Shown in pieces: positions 1 through 7,097 of a stretch of 13,814 nucleotides of DNA. This DNA is from an uncultured Actinomycetes bacterium (GTDB taxonomy: Bacteria > Actinomycetota > Acidimicrobiia > Acidimicrobiales > Acidimicrobilacustridaceae), in assembly GCA_945957335.1 (NCBI GenBank), contig CAMFLJ010000072.1, positions 1-13,814 on the forward strand, written 5' to 3'. Positions within the stretch are counted from its first letter, which is position 1. Every line of letters begins with the position of its first letter. Made by a program: the position numbers and the translations under genes. The notes beneath the pieces are model-generated. The model saw nothing but the letters and a program-made list of their open reading frames with translations. It had not been told where the DNA came from and did no database searches.

Positions 1-149
1 GTGCGCAGCTCGCGCATGATGTCGCGCAGGAAGTTGATGGGGATGTCCTGCGCGGCAGCCAGCTGCTCGGCCTTCACCGGCCCCTCGCCCGCCACCGCCA
101 GCTCCGCCAGGGCGCGGATGGCGTAGTCGACCTTGGCGGGGATGCGCAC
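1..149 (-). CDS. Rrf2 family transcriptional regulator, N-terminal part (3' end outside window)
   Basis: The first 49 codons of a leftward gene are present; the rest lies beyond base 1. With the GTG at 149-147 read as Met, the protein begins MRIPAKVDYAIRALAELA, the characteristic opening of Rrf2 regulators. It continues into the winged helix-turn-helix (about residues 25-49, with QLAAAQDIPINFLRDIMREL as the recognition segment). Rrf2 proteins (IscR, CymR, NsrR, RirA) are dimeric DNA-binding sensors of Fe-S status, NO or cysteine supply. The cysteines that would show an Fe-S ligand set are in the missing C-terminal half, so the ligand cannot be judged. It is divergent from cysD-cysNC, so a CymR-like role in sulfur assimilation is a reasonable inference. 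The GTG start is chosen because family members begin exactly here. No strong ribosome binding site is visible. Confidence 0.87.
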   Translation of the reverse strand, partial: MRIPAKVDYAIRALAELAVAGEGPVKAEQLAAAQDIPINFLRDIMRELR

Positions 150-246
150 GGCGCCAGTCTGCCACCCCGACCCCAGCAGCCTGCCTTGGTCGGGAGGGGC
201 CCATCTGTGGAAAGTGTTCCCACCAAATGGATACCTATGCAAGAGG

Positions 247-276
247 TTGAATGGGACGGCCGCGACTGGCTAAGGT
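247..276 (+). promoter_or_regulatory. Possible sigma-70-type promoter of cysD-cysNC
   Basis: TTGAAT (247-252) and TAAGGT (271-276) are separated by 18 bases, a tolerable match to a housekeeping -35/-10 pair. Transcription would begin near 283, inside the palindrome at 281-303, which would suit repression. The -10 matches the consensus poorly (3 of 6), so this is tentative. Confidence 0.3.
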
Positions 277-280
277 GACT

Positions 281-303
281 TTGTCAGGTAACTCACCTCA
301 CAA
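281..303. promoter_or_regulatory. 23-base near-perfect palindrome, candidate Rrf2 operator
   Basis: The arms TTGTcAGGT and ACCTcACAA flank a 5-base centre, and 9 of 11 symmetric pairs match. It lies 23 bases upstream of the cysD start and in the intergenic region shared with the divergent Rrf2 gene. Its length and dyad symmetry suit a dimeric winged-helix regulator such as Rrf2. That the neighbouring Rrf2 protein binds here is inference. Confidence 0.55.
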
Positions 304-326
304 TTCTCACAAGGGGGGCCCGGGAC

Positions 327-1226
327 GTGGCGAAGCTCACGCACCTGCAACGGCTCGAAGCAGAGAGCATCCAGATCTTCCGCGAAGCGGTCTCGGAGTC
401 CGAGAAGCCCGTGATGCTCTACTCCGTCGGCAAGGACTCGGCCTGCATGCTGCACCTCGCGGCCAAGGCCTTCTACCCGTCGGTGCCGCCGTTCCCGCTG
501 CTCCACGTCGACACGACGTGGAAGTTCAAGGCGATGTACGAGTTCCGCGACCAGATGGCCGCCTCGCTCGGCATGGAGCTGCTCGTCCACCAGAACCCCG
601 ATGCGCTGGCCCGTGGCATCAACCCGTTCGACCACGGCTCGGCCATGCACACCGACATCTGGAAGACCGAGGGCCTCAAGCAGGCGCTCGACAAGTACGG
701 CTTCGACCTGGCCTTCGGTGGAGCCCGCCGGGACGAGGAGAAGTCCCGGGCCAAGGAGCGCGTGTTCTCCATCCGCTCGGCCCAGCACCGGTGGGACCCC
801 AAGGCCCAGCGGCCCGAGCTGTGGCGCCTCTACAACGCCCGCAAGCAGCCGGGGGAGAGCGTCCGCGTCTTTCCGCTGTCGAACTGGACCGAGCTCGACG
901 TGTGGCAGTACATCCACCGCGAGCAGATCCCGATCGTGCCGCTCTACTACGCGGCGCCCCGCCCCACCGTGTGGCGCGACGGCACGCTGATCATGGTCGA
1001 CGACGACCGCATGCCCGTCGACCCCGACGAGATCGAGATGCGCTCGGTGCGCTTCCGCACCCTCGGCTGCTACCCGCTCACCGGCGCGATCGAGTCCGAG
1101 GCCGACACGCTCACCGGCATCATCCAGGAGATGCTCCTGACCACCAGCTCCGAGCGCCAGGGTCGCGTCATCGACCACGACAGCAGCGGCTCGATGGAGA
1201 AGAAGAAGCAGGAGGGGTACTTCTAG
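327..1226 (+). CDS. cysD: Sulfate adenylyltransferase subunit 2 (CysD)
   Basis: This is the catalytic small subunit of ATP sulfurylase, which makes adenosine 5'-phosphosulfate (APS) from sulfate and ATP, driven by GTP hydrolysis on its CysN partner. The 299 residues are close to the usual CysD length. The PP-loop pyrophosphatase motif SVGKDS is at residues 33-38. Strongly conserved CysD blocks follow: HVDTTWKF, HGSAMHTDIWKTEGLKQAL, GARRDEEKSRAKERVFSIR, and LGCYPLTGA near the end. The GTG at 327 is chosen because AAGGGGGG (311-318) sits eight bases upstream and the protein then opens MAKLTHLQRLEAESI as in homologues. It is the first gene of an operon, with cysNC starting two bases after its stop. 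The upstream palindrome suggests repressor control. Confidence 0.97.
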   Translation: MAKLTHLQRLEAESIQIFREAVSESEKPVMLYSVGKDSACMLHLAAKAFYPSVPPFPLLHVDTTWKFKAMYEFRDQMAASLGMELLVHQNPDALARGINPFDHGSAMHTDIWKTEGLKQALDKYGFDLAFGGARRDEEKSRAKERVFSIRSAQHRWDPKAQRPELWRLYNARKQPGESVRVFPLSNWTELDVWQYIHREQIPIVPLYYAAPRPTVWRDGTLIMVDDDRMPVDPDEIEMRSVRFRTLGCYPLTGAIESEADTLTGIIQEMLLTTSSERQGRVIDHDSSGSMEKKKQEGYF

Positions 1227-1228
1227 CC

Positions 1229-3163
1229 ATGGCGCACGCACAGAACGACCTGTTGGCCGACGACATCGAGGCCTACCTCGACCAGCACGAGCACAAGTCG
1301 ATGCTGCGGTTCATCACCTGCGGCTCGGTCGACGACGGCAAGTCCACCCTCATCGGCCGCCTCCTCTACGACTCCAAGCTGGTGTTCGAGGACCACCTCG
1401 CCGCCCTCGAGTCCGACTCCAAGAAGGTGGGCACCCAGGGCGGCGAGCTCGACTTCGCCCTCCTGGTCGACGGCCTCGCCGCCGAGCGCGAGCAGGGCAT
1501 CACCATCGACGTCGCCTACCGGTTCTTCTCCACCGAGCGGCGCAAGTTCATCGTGGCCGACACCCCGGGCCACGAGCAGTACACCCGCAACATGGTCACC
1601 GGTGCCTCCACCGCCGACCTCGCGGTGATCCTCATCGACGGCCGCAAGGGCGTGCTCACCCAGACCCGGCGCCACAGCTACCTCGTGTCGCTGCTCGGCA
1701 TCCGCCACGTCGTGCTCGCCATCAACAAGCTCGACCTCGTCGACTACTCGCAGGAGGTCTTCGACTCGATCGAGGCCGACTACCGGGCCTTCGCCGCCGA
1801 GATCGGCCTCACCGACATCACCGCCATCCCGATGTCGGCGCTCAACGGCGACAACATCACCGAGCCCTCCGACGCCACCCCCTGGTACGACGGGCCCACC
1901 CTCATCGGCCACCTCGAGTCGATCGAGATCGACGACGAGGCCCACGCCGGCGCCTTCCGCATGCCGGTGCAGTGGGTGAACCGCCCCAACCTCGACTTCC
2001 GTGGCTTCTCCGGTGAGATCGTGGGCGGCTCGGTGCAGCCGGGCGACACCGTGCGCGTCGTCCCGTCGGGCCGCGAGTCCACCGTCGAGCGCATCGTCAC
2101 CCAGGACGGCGACCTCGCCGAGGCCATGGCCGGCCAGTCGGTCACCATCACCCTCACCGACGAGATCGACATCTCCCGCGGCGACGTCATCGCCGCCGCC
2201 TCGTCGCCCCCCGGCGTGGCCGACCAGTTCGAGTGCCACATCGTCTGGATGGCCGAGGAGCACATGCTCCCGGGCCGCCCGTACCTGATGAAGATCGGCA
2301 CCCGCACCGTGACCGCCACGGTCGCCCAGCCCAAGTACAAGGTGAACGTCAACACCCTCGAGCAGGTGGCGGCCAAGACCCTCGAGCTCAACGAGATCGG
2401 GGTGTGCAACATCAACCTCGACCGGGCGGTGCCGTTCGACCCCTATGCGGAGAACCGCGACATGGGCGGCTTCGTGCTCATCGACCGGTTCACCAACGCC
2501 ACCGTCGCCGCCGGGCTGATCCACTTCGCCCTGCGCCGCTCCGACAACGTCCACTGGCAGGCGGTCGAGGTCGACAAGGTGGCCCGGGCCCACCTCAACG
2601 GCCAGCAGCCCGCGGTGGTGTGGTTCACCGGCCTGTCGGGCGCCGGCAAGAGCACGATCGCCGATGCGGTCGAGCAGAAGCTCCACGCCCTCGGCCGGCA
2701 CACCTACCTGCTCGACGGCGACAACGTCCGCCACGGCCTCAACAAGGACCTCGGCTTCACCGACGCCGACCGCGTCGAGAACATCCGCCGGGTGGCCGAG
2801 GTCTCGAAGCTCATGGTCGACGCCGGTCTCATCGTGCTGGTGTCGTTCATCTCGCCGTTCCGCTCCGAGCGGCGCATGGCGCGCGACCTGCTCGAGCGGG
2901 GCGAGTTCATCGAGGTGTTCGTCGACAGCGGCCTCGACGTCGCCGAGTCGCGCGACCGCAAGGGCCTCTACGCCAAGGCCCGCGCCGGCGAGCTGAAGAA
3001 CTTCACGGGCATCGACTCGCCCTACGAGGAGCCGGAGAGCCCGGAGATCCACCTCGACGCCAGCGGCGCGATCTCGCCGGAGGAAGCCGCCGACCAGGTC
3101 ATCGAGCACCTCCGCCAGGCCGGCATCCTCACCCCGCCGACGCCGCACACCTACGACATCTGA
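1229..3163 (+). CDS. cysNC: Bifunctional sulfate adenylyltransferase subunit 1 / adenylylsulfate kinase (CysNC fusion)
   Basis: This 644-residue fusion has an N-terminal CysN GTPase that powers ATP sulfurylase and a C-terminal APS kinase (CysC) that phosphorylates APS to PAPS. In CysN the P-loop GSVDDGKST is at residues 32-40, DTPGH at 111-115 and NKLD at 166-169, followed by EF-Tu-like beta-barrel domains. The kinase P-loop GLSGAGKST is at 468-476, followed by DGDNVRHGLNKDLGF and FISPFRSERR, which are typical of CysC. The arrangement matches the CysN/CysC (NodQ-type) fusions common in actinobacteria and rhizobia. The ATG at 1229 is supported by AGGAGGGG (1210-1217) inside the end of cysD and by homology beginning here. 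A reading frame open further upstream to 251 is cysD read out of frame. PAPS reductase and sulfite reductase genes are not in the window. Confidence 0.97.
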   Translation: MAHAQNDLLADDIEAYLDQHEHKSMLRFITCGSVDDGKSTLIGRLLYDSKLVFEDHLAALESDSKKVGTQGGELDFALLVDGLAAEREQGITIDVAYRFFSTERRKFIVADTPGHEQYTRNMVTGASTADLAVILIDGRKGVLTQTRRHSYLVSLLGIRHVVLAINKLDLVDYSQEVFDSIEADYRAFAAEIGLTDITAIPMSALNGDNITEPSDATPWYDGPTLIGHLESIEIDDEAHAGAFRMPVQWVNRPNLDFRGFSGEIVGGSVQPGDTVRVVPSGRESTVERIVTQDGDLAEAMAGQSVTITLTDEIDISRGDVIAAASSPPGVADQFECHIVWMAEEHMLPGRPYLMKIGTRTVTATVAQPKYKVNVNTLEQVAAKTLELNEIGVCNINLDRAVPFDPYAENRDMGGFVLIDRFTNATVAAGLIHFALRRSDNVHWQAVEVDKVARAHLNGQQPAVVWFTGLSGAGKSTIADAVEQKLHALGRHTYLLDGDNVRHGLNKDLGFTDADRVENIRRVAEVSKLMVDAGLIVLVSFISPFRSERRMARDLLERGEFIEVFVDSGLDVAESRDRKGLYAKARAGELKNFTGIDSPYEEPESPEIHLDASGAISPEEAADQVIEHLRQAGILTPPTPHTYDI

Positions 3164-3167
3164 GGCC

Positions 3168-3198
3168 CGGCGCCGCGGCCGGTACGGTCGCGGCGCCG
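3168..3198 (+). terminator. Strong GC hairpin after cysNC, likely terminator
   Basis: Starting five bases after the cysNC stop, GGCGCCGCG (3169-3177) pairs perfectly with CGCGGCGCC (3189-3197). The stem continues inward through one G-U pair to a 3-base loop and outward by one more pair, giving 14 pairs in total. No T-tract follows. Stems of this kind without a U-tract are frequent after operons in high-GC actinobacteria. It separates the sulfur operon from the SDR genes. Confidence 0.6.
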
Positions 3199-3229
3199 CC
3201 GGTCGTCCGCGCCGGCACGAGGAGGAGCC

Positions 3230-4003
3230 GTGGCCGTCGAGATCGACCTGTCGGGCCGGCGCGCGCTGGTCACGGGCGCGGGACAGGGCATCGGCCGCGG
3301 GATCGCCCGCACGCTGGCGGCCGCCGGCGCCGAGGTGCTCGTCAACGACCTGGTGGGCGAGCGGGCCGAGTCGGTGGCCGCCGAGATCGTGGCCGACGGC
3401 GGCCGAGCGTCGGGCCTGCCCTTCGATGTCACCGACTGGAGCGCTGTGCAGGCCGCGGTCGACGCCGCCGGTATGGTCGACGTGCTGGTGAACAACGCGG
3501 GCAACGCCGGCAAGGCGTCGACCCACGGGTTCGAGGACATGAAGCCCTTCGCCGAGGAGGACCCCTCCGCGTGGGAGGGCTTCATCCGGGTGAACCTCTT
3601 CGGCGTCATGTACGCCACCCGGGCCGTGCTGCCGGGCATGGTCGAGCGGGGCTTCGGTCGCGTCGTCACCGTCGTGTCCGACTCGGCTCGCACCGGCGAG
3701 GCCCAGATGGCCGCCTACGCGGCGGCCAAGTCGGGCGCCACCGGACTGATCCGCAGCATCGCCCGCGAGGTCGGCCGCCACGGCATCACCGCCAACTGCC
3801 TGGCCCTCGGCACCATGAACCCGTTCGAGGCCTCGCCCGAGGACGAGGAGCAGTACGCCTGGCTGGTGAAGCGCTACGCCATCCGCCGCCGGGGCCTGCC
3901 GGCCGACGTCGCCGGCATCACCGCGTTCCTCGCCAGCGACATGGCCGAGTGGATCACCGGGCAGACCATCCCGGTCAACGGCGGCTACTCGATGGCGCTC
4001 TGA
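3230..4003 (+). CDS. SDR family NAD(P)-dependent oxidoreductase (FabG-like)
   Basis: This is a 257-residue classical short-chain dehydrogenase/reductase, a soluble enzyme that interconverts an alcohol and a ketone using NAD(P)(H). The Rossmann motif TGAGQGIG is at residues 15-22 and NNAG at 88-91. The catalytic set is N122, S150 (or S152), Y163 and K167 (YAAAK), and the C-terminal IPVNGGYS block is typical of FabG-like enzymes. D40 at the end of the second beta strand suggests an NAD(H) preference. The GTG at 3230 is preceded by GAGGAGG at optimal spacing. It lies 66 bases after cysNC behind a strong hairpin, so it is probably a separate unit. It may be co-transcribed with the next SDR. The substrate cannot be read from sequence; a hydroxyacyl-CoA, steroid or similar alcohol is plausible from the neighbourhood. 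Confidence 0.93.
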   Translation: MAVEIDLSGRRALVTGAGQGIGRGIARTLAAAGAEVLVNDLVGERAESVAAEIVADGGRASGLPFDVTDWSAVQAAVDAAGMVDVLVNNAGNAGKASTHGFEDMKPFAEEDPSAWEGFIRVNLFGVMYATRAVLPGMVERGFGRVVTVVSDSARTGEAQMAAYAAAKSGATGLIRSIAREVGRHGITANCLALGTMNPFEASPEDEEQYAWLVKRYAIRRRGLPADVAGITAFLASDMAEWITGQTIPVNGGYSMAL

Positions 4004-4025
4004 CGCCGTCTAGGTTTCGCGGGCG

Positions 4026-4041
4026 CCCGGCCGGAGCCGGG
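4026..4041 (+). terminator. Small GC hairpin between the two SDR genes
   Basis: CCCGGC (4026-4031) and GCCGGG (4036-4041) form a perfect 6-base-pair stem with a 4-base loop, ending ten bases before the next gene's ribosome binding site. It could attenuate readthrough between the SDR genes or be incidental in such GC-rich DNA. No T-tract follows. Confidence 0.3.
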
Positions 4042-4059
4042 GCCGATCGAGGGGGAGTG

Positions 4060-4878
4060 ATGGCAGCAGAGGACTTCGTGTCGCGGTACGGGCCGTGGGC
4101 CGTGGTGGCCGGCGCGTCGAACGGCATCGGGCTCGGGTTCGCCCACCAGCTGGCCGCCCGGGGCGTCGACGTGGTGCTGGTGTCACGCAACCGCGAGGCA
4201 CTCGACGCTGCCGCCGACGAGGTCGAGTCCGCCCACCCGGGTCGGGCCACTCGCGTGGTGGTGGCCGACCTCACCTCGCCCGAGGTGGCCGAGGTGATCG
4301 ACGACGCCACCGACGACCTCGACGTGGGCACCGTGATCTACAACGCCGGGGCCGAGCACGGCGGCGGGCTCTTCCACGAGCGGCCGCTCGACGACGCCCT
4401 CTTCCTGGTCGACCTCAACTGCCGCGGCCCGGTGCTGCTGGCCCACCGCTTCGTGCCCCGCCTCCTCGCCCGCGGTGCCGGCGCGCTGGTGCTGATGTCG
4501 TCGATGGCGGCGGTCGCGGGCAACGGCTACGTCGCCACCTACTCGGCCACCAAGGCGTTCGACATCAACCTGGCCGAGGGCCTGGGCGTCGAGCTGCGGC
4601 CCCACGGCATCGACGTGATGACCGTGGTCGCCGGCGCCACCGCGACGCCGTCGCTGCTCGGCTCCGGTGCCCGGGTCGACCCCGACATGTTCGCGGTGAT
4701 GCAGCCCGAGGAGGTGGCCCGCGAGGCGCTCGACGCGCTCGGCTCCGGGCCGGTGCTGGTTCCGGGCGAGGCCAACCGGGGCGCCTACGGCTACCTACGG
4801 TCGATCCCGCGCGAGGAGGCCTCCGGCCTGCTCACCCAGGGCTCGACGGCGATGTACGGCCTGCCGCCCCTCGTCTGA
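4060..4878 (+). CDS. SDR family NAD(P)-dependent oxidoreductase, second copy type
   Basis: A 272-residue short-chain dehydrogenase/reductase of a different subgroup from its upstream neighbour. The cofactor motif GASNGIG is at residues 18-24. VIYNAG (92-97) replaces the usual NNAG. N120, S147/S148, Y161 and K165 (YSATK) form the expected catalytic set, and a basic residue (R43) after the second beta strand is compatible with NADP(H). The long C-terminal part (about residues 190-272) resembles SDRs near the 17-beta-hydroxysteroid/3-ketoacyl-CoA reductase type, but this is a weak assignment. The ATG at 4060 follows GAGGGGGA; a GTG directly before it (4057) is an alternative that adds one residue. 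It lies 56 bases downstream of the first SDR on the same strand and converges on the thioesterase gene. Confidence 0.92.
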   Translation: MAAEDFVSRYGPWAVVAGASNGIGLGFAHQLAARGVDVVLVSRNREALDAAADEVESAHPGRATRVVVADLTSPEVAEVIDDATDDLDVGTVIYNAGAEHGGGLFHERPLDDALFLVDLNCRGPVLLAHRFVPRLLARGAGALVLMSSMAAVAGNGYVATYSATKAFDINLAEGLGVELRPHGIDVMTVVAGATATPSLLGSGARVDPDMFAVMQPEEVAREALDALGSGPVLVPGEANRGAYGYLRSIPREEASGLLTQGSTAMYGLPPLV

Positions 4879-4879
4879 T

Positions 4880-4901
4880 CCCGGCCCGGGACCGGACCGG
4901 G
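4880..4901. terminator. Possible bidirectional terminator between convergent genes
   Basis: CCCGG (4880-4884) pairs with CCGGG (4897-4901), enclosing a further 13-base perfect palindrome centred at 4885. The structure occupies almost the whole 23-base gap between the convergent SDR and thioesterase stops. It is short and lacks a T-tract, so support is modest. Confidence 0.3.
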
Positions 4902-5693
4902 TCAGCCGTCGCGGCGTCGTCGTCGCACCAGGACCTCCTGGGCGATGGTGGCCACGTGGCGGCCGTCGGCCGCGTAGACGAGGCCGTTGGTGAGGGCGCG
5001 GTCGCCGACCACGCGGTCGCACGAGAAGGCGTGGAGGTGCCACTCGTGGGCCTCGACGGGCTCGTGGAACCAGACGGTGTGGTCGAGGCTCACCATGAAG
5101 TGGCCCTGGTCGAACAGCTCCATGTCGTCGCCCGGCCGGGTGAGGAAGCAGCGCACCGCGTCGGTGGGCACGTCGTCGGACAGGAAGGCGAACGCGGTGG
5201 CGCCGTCGGCGTCGGCGTCGTCACGGAAGCGCAGCCACTCGTGGACCTGGCCGGTGCCGAGCTCCATCGGGAGCACGCGCCGCTCGAACAGGTCGGTCCA
5301 GGCGTCGTCGCGCCCGGCGTCGGGCCCGGCCACGTCGGGCATGGGGCGCCGGGTGAGCGAGGGCCCACCGGTGGGGGCGGTGAAGCTCGCCTCGAGGTTC
5401 AAGATGGCGCCGATGGCCTGGCGGGCCACCACCCGGCGGGTGCTGAACGACTTGCCGTTGCGCAGCCGGTCGACCTCGTAGCGCACCGGCTCGTCGTGGT
5501 CGCCGGGCCGGATGAAGTAGGCGCGCAGCGAGTGCGGCACCTTGGCGTCGTCGCCGAGGCTCAGGGTGGCCGCCCGCAGGGCCTGGGCGATGATCTGGCC
5601 GCCGTAGAGGCCGCCCCAGGGGTACTGGGGACCGCTGCCGACGTAGGTGTCCACGCCGTGGGGCTCGAGGTGGAGGATGTCGGCGTCGGGCAT
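4902..5693 (-). CDS. tesB: Acyl-CoA thioesterase II (TesB family)
   Basis: This protein is predicted to hydrolyse acyl-CoA thioesters to free acid and CoA. Its 263 residues form a tandem double hotdog fold. The N-terminal half carries YPWGGLYGGQIIAQALRAA (residues 24-42) and HSLRAYFIRPGD (54-65), and the C-terminal half carries VSLDHTVWFHEP (201-212) and ATIAQEVLVR. D204 and Q252 align with the catalytic Asp and Gln of E. coli TesB, and the third polar residue is probably S224. The ATG at 5693 is preferred because the protein then starts in the usual place. The frame stays open to a GTG at 5762, but that would add a low-complexity tail and overlap the palindrome at 5763-5781. It is divergent from the amidohydrolase gene. 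It fits fatty acid or steroid acyl-CoA turnover. Confidence 0.93.
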   Translation of the reverse strand: MPDADILHLEPHGVDTYVGSGPQYPWGGLYGGQIIAQALRAATLSLGDDAKVPHSLRAYFIRPGDHDEPVRYEVDRLRNGKSFSTRRVVARQAIGAILNLEASFTAPTGGPSLTRRPMPDVAGPDAGRDDAWTDLFERRVLPMELGTGQVHEWLRFRDDADADGATAFAFLSDDVPTDAVRCFLTRPGDDMELFDQGHFMVSLDHTVWFHEPVEAHEWHLHAFSCDRVVGDRALTNGLVYAADGRHVATIAQEVLVRRRRRDG

Positions 5694-5762
5694 GGCCGCA
5701 TTCTCGCTGGCGGACGGGGCTGGGACCAATGGCCCTGACGGGTCGAGTTCGGCATGGCTCAC

Positions 5763-5781
5763 ACTGGAACCTCGTTCCAGT
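5763..5781. promoter_or_regulatory. Perfect 8+3+8 inverted repeat, candidate operator
   Basis: ACTGGAAC, three bases (CTC), then GTTCCAGT: a perfect 8-base inverted repeat in the 110-base region between divergent tesB and amidohydrolase genes, 22 bases before the amidohydrolase start. Size and symmetry are typical of TetR-family operators. It resembles the GAAC..GTTC half-sites of mycobacterial lipid-catabolism repressors such as KstR, but has a 3-base rather than 2-base centre. No regulator gene is adjacent. Confidence 0.6.
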
Positions 5782-5803
5782 CCCTCAGCAGGAGCCCGCG
5801 CCC

Positions 5804-7021
5804 GTGACCGCAGACCGCTACACGATCATCTCGGCCGACACCCACGCCGGTGGCAGCCACGAGCAGTACCGCGAGTACCTCGACCCCGCCTACCGCGACG
5901 ACTTCGACGCGTGGCGAGGCGAGTACAAGAACCCGTGGAAGGACCTGCGCGACACCGACCTGCGCATCCGGAACTGGGACGACGACCGCCGCGACGCCGA
6001 CCAGCTCGGCGACGGCGTGGTGGCCGAGGTGGTGTACCCCAACACGGTGCCGCCCTTCTACCCGGGCTTCGTGCTCTTCGCCGGGCCGCCGAAGGAGGAG
6101 GACTACGCCCACCGCCGGGCCGGCATCCACGCCCACAACCGGTGGATGAAGGACTTCTGCGCTCGCCAGCCCGAGCGCCGCGCCGGCATCGGCCAGTTCT
6201 TCCTCAACGACATCGACGACGCCCTCGAGGACATCACCTGGATCGCGGAGAACGGCCTCCGCGGCGGCGTGCTCTGCCCCACCGTGGCCCCGGACGTGAA
6301 GTGGGTGAAGCCCCTCTACGACCCCGTCTACGACCCGATCTGGGCCCTCATCCAGGACCTCGACATCCCGCTCAACCTGCACTCGGGCACGGGCTCGCCC
6401 GACTACGGCCGCTATGCGGCGACCCCGATGCTGCTCATCAGCGAGGTCGGCTTCTACGGCTACCGGGCGCTCAGCCACTTCATCCTGTCCGGCGTGTTCG
6501 AGCGCTTCCCGCGCCTCAAGGTGGTGCTCACCGAGGGCTCGGCCGCGGCCCTGCCGAAGACCATCGCCGATCTCGACCAGGTGATCCGCAACGTCCAGAA
6601 GGGCGCCATCGGTGAGCTGAAGTACCGGGCCGAGGACGCGGTCCCGAAGCTGGCCAGCGAGTACTTCGCCCAGAACTGCTGGATCGGCTCGAGCTTCCCG
6701 AAGCCGTCCGACGTCGAGGTCGCCAAGATGGTCGGCCCCGACCGGTGGATGTGGGGGAGCGACTACCCCCACGACGAGGGCACCCCGCCGTTCACCCGCG
6801 AGCACCTGCGCCAGGTGTTCCCGGGCTGGGACGTGCCCGAGCTGCGCCGGGTGCTCGGCGAGAACGCGGCGAAGCTCTACGGCTTCGACATGGCCGCCCT
6901 CGCCCCCTTGGCCGCCCAGTACGGCCCGACGGTGGAGGAGATCGGCACGCCGCTCGACGAGCTGCCCGCCGACGCCAACGCCGCCCTGCTCAACTCGGCC
7001 CGGGAGCTCGCGCCGGCCTGA
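5804..7021 (+). CDS. Amidohydrolase family protein (Amidohydro_2, ACMSD-like fold)
   Basis: A 405-residue metal-dependent hydrolase or decarboxylase of the Amidohydro_2 type, expected to be a cytosolic TIM-barrel enzyme. The N-terminal metal motif is D12-T-H14 (SADTHAGG), the DxH variant common in actinobacterial members. H193 (NLHSGTG) lies on a later strand, and D320 with H323 (WGSDYPHDEG) form the C-terminal metal/catalytic block, followed by the usual GENAAKLYGFD. Start: GTG at 5804 with AGGAG (5790-5794) nine bases upstream; the frame is open further upstream but has no family similarity. Members of this group are numerous in mycobacteria and Acidimicrobiia near lipid, steroid and aromatic degradation genes, mostly without a known substrate. 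The palindrome just upstream suggests repression by a TetR-type protein encoded elsewhere. Confidence 0.92.
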   Translation: MTADRYTIISADTHAGGSHEQYREYLDPAYRDDFDAWRGEYKNPWKDLRDTDLRIRNWDDDRRDADQLGDGVVAEVVYPNTVPPFYPGFVLFAGPPKEEDYAHRRAGIHAHNRWMKDFCARQPERRAGIGQFFLNDIDDALEDITWIAENGLRGGVLCPTVAPDVKWVKPLYDPVYDPIWALIQDLDIPLNLHSGTGSPDYGRYAATPMLLISEVGFYGYRALSHFILSGVFERFPRLKVVLTEGSAAALPKTIADLDQVIRNVQKGAIGELKYRAEDAVPKLASEYFAQNCWIGSSFPKPSDVEVAKMVGPDRWMWGSDYPHDEGTPPFTREHLRQVFPGWDVPELRRVLGENAAKLYGFDMAALAPLAAQYGPTVEEIGTPLDELPADANAALLNSARELAPA

Positions 7022-7044
7022 CCCGGCGCCACGCTCCGACGTCT

Positions 7045-7072
7045 CGGTGGCCGGCCCTCGGGCCGGCCACCG
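7045..7072. terminator. Strong bidirectional hairpin between convergent genes
   Basis: GGTGGCCGGCCC (7046-7057) and GGGCCGGCCACC (7060-7071) are perfect complements, extended by one more C-G pair outside. This gives a 12-pair stem closed by a CTCG tetraloop. It sits in the 76-base gap between the convergent amidohydrolase and the unknown protein gene, where a shared terminator is expected. There is no pronounced T-tract on either strand. Confidence 0.7.
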
Positions 7073-7097
7073 TCGCGTGCGGGCTCGGGCCCCGACC

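Noticed and set aside
251..1228. Upstream extension of the cysNC frame to 251
   Set aside because: It overlaps cysD entirely in another frame and reads as Arg/Pro/Ala-rich shadow. CysN homology and a ribosome binding site begin at 1229.
1223..3781. 852-codon open frame on the minus strand
   Set aside because: It is antisense to cysNC and the first SDR, with low-complexity Gly/Val/Asp/His-rich translation and no domain. Long antisense frames are expected at this GC content.
5694..5762. Longer TesB starting at GTG 5762
   Set aside because: It adds 23 residues with no family similarity, and the start codon would abut the palindrome at 5763-5781. ATG 5693 fits the family start.
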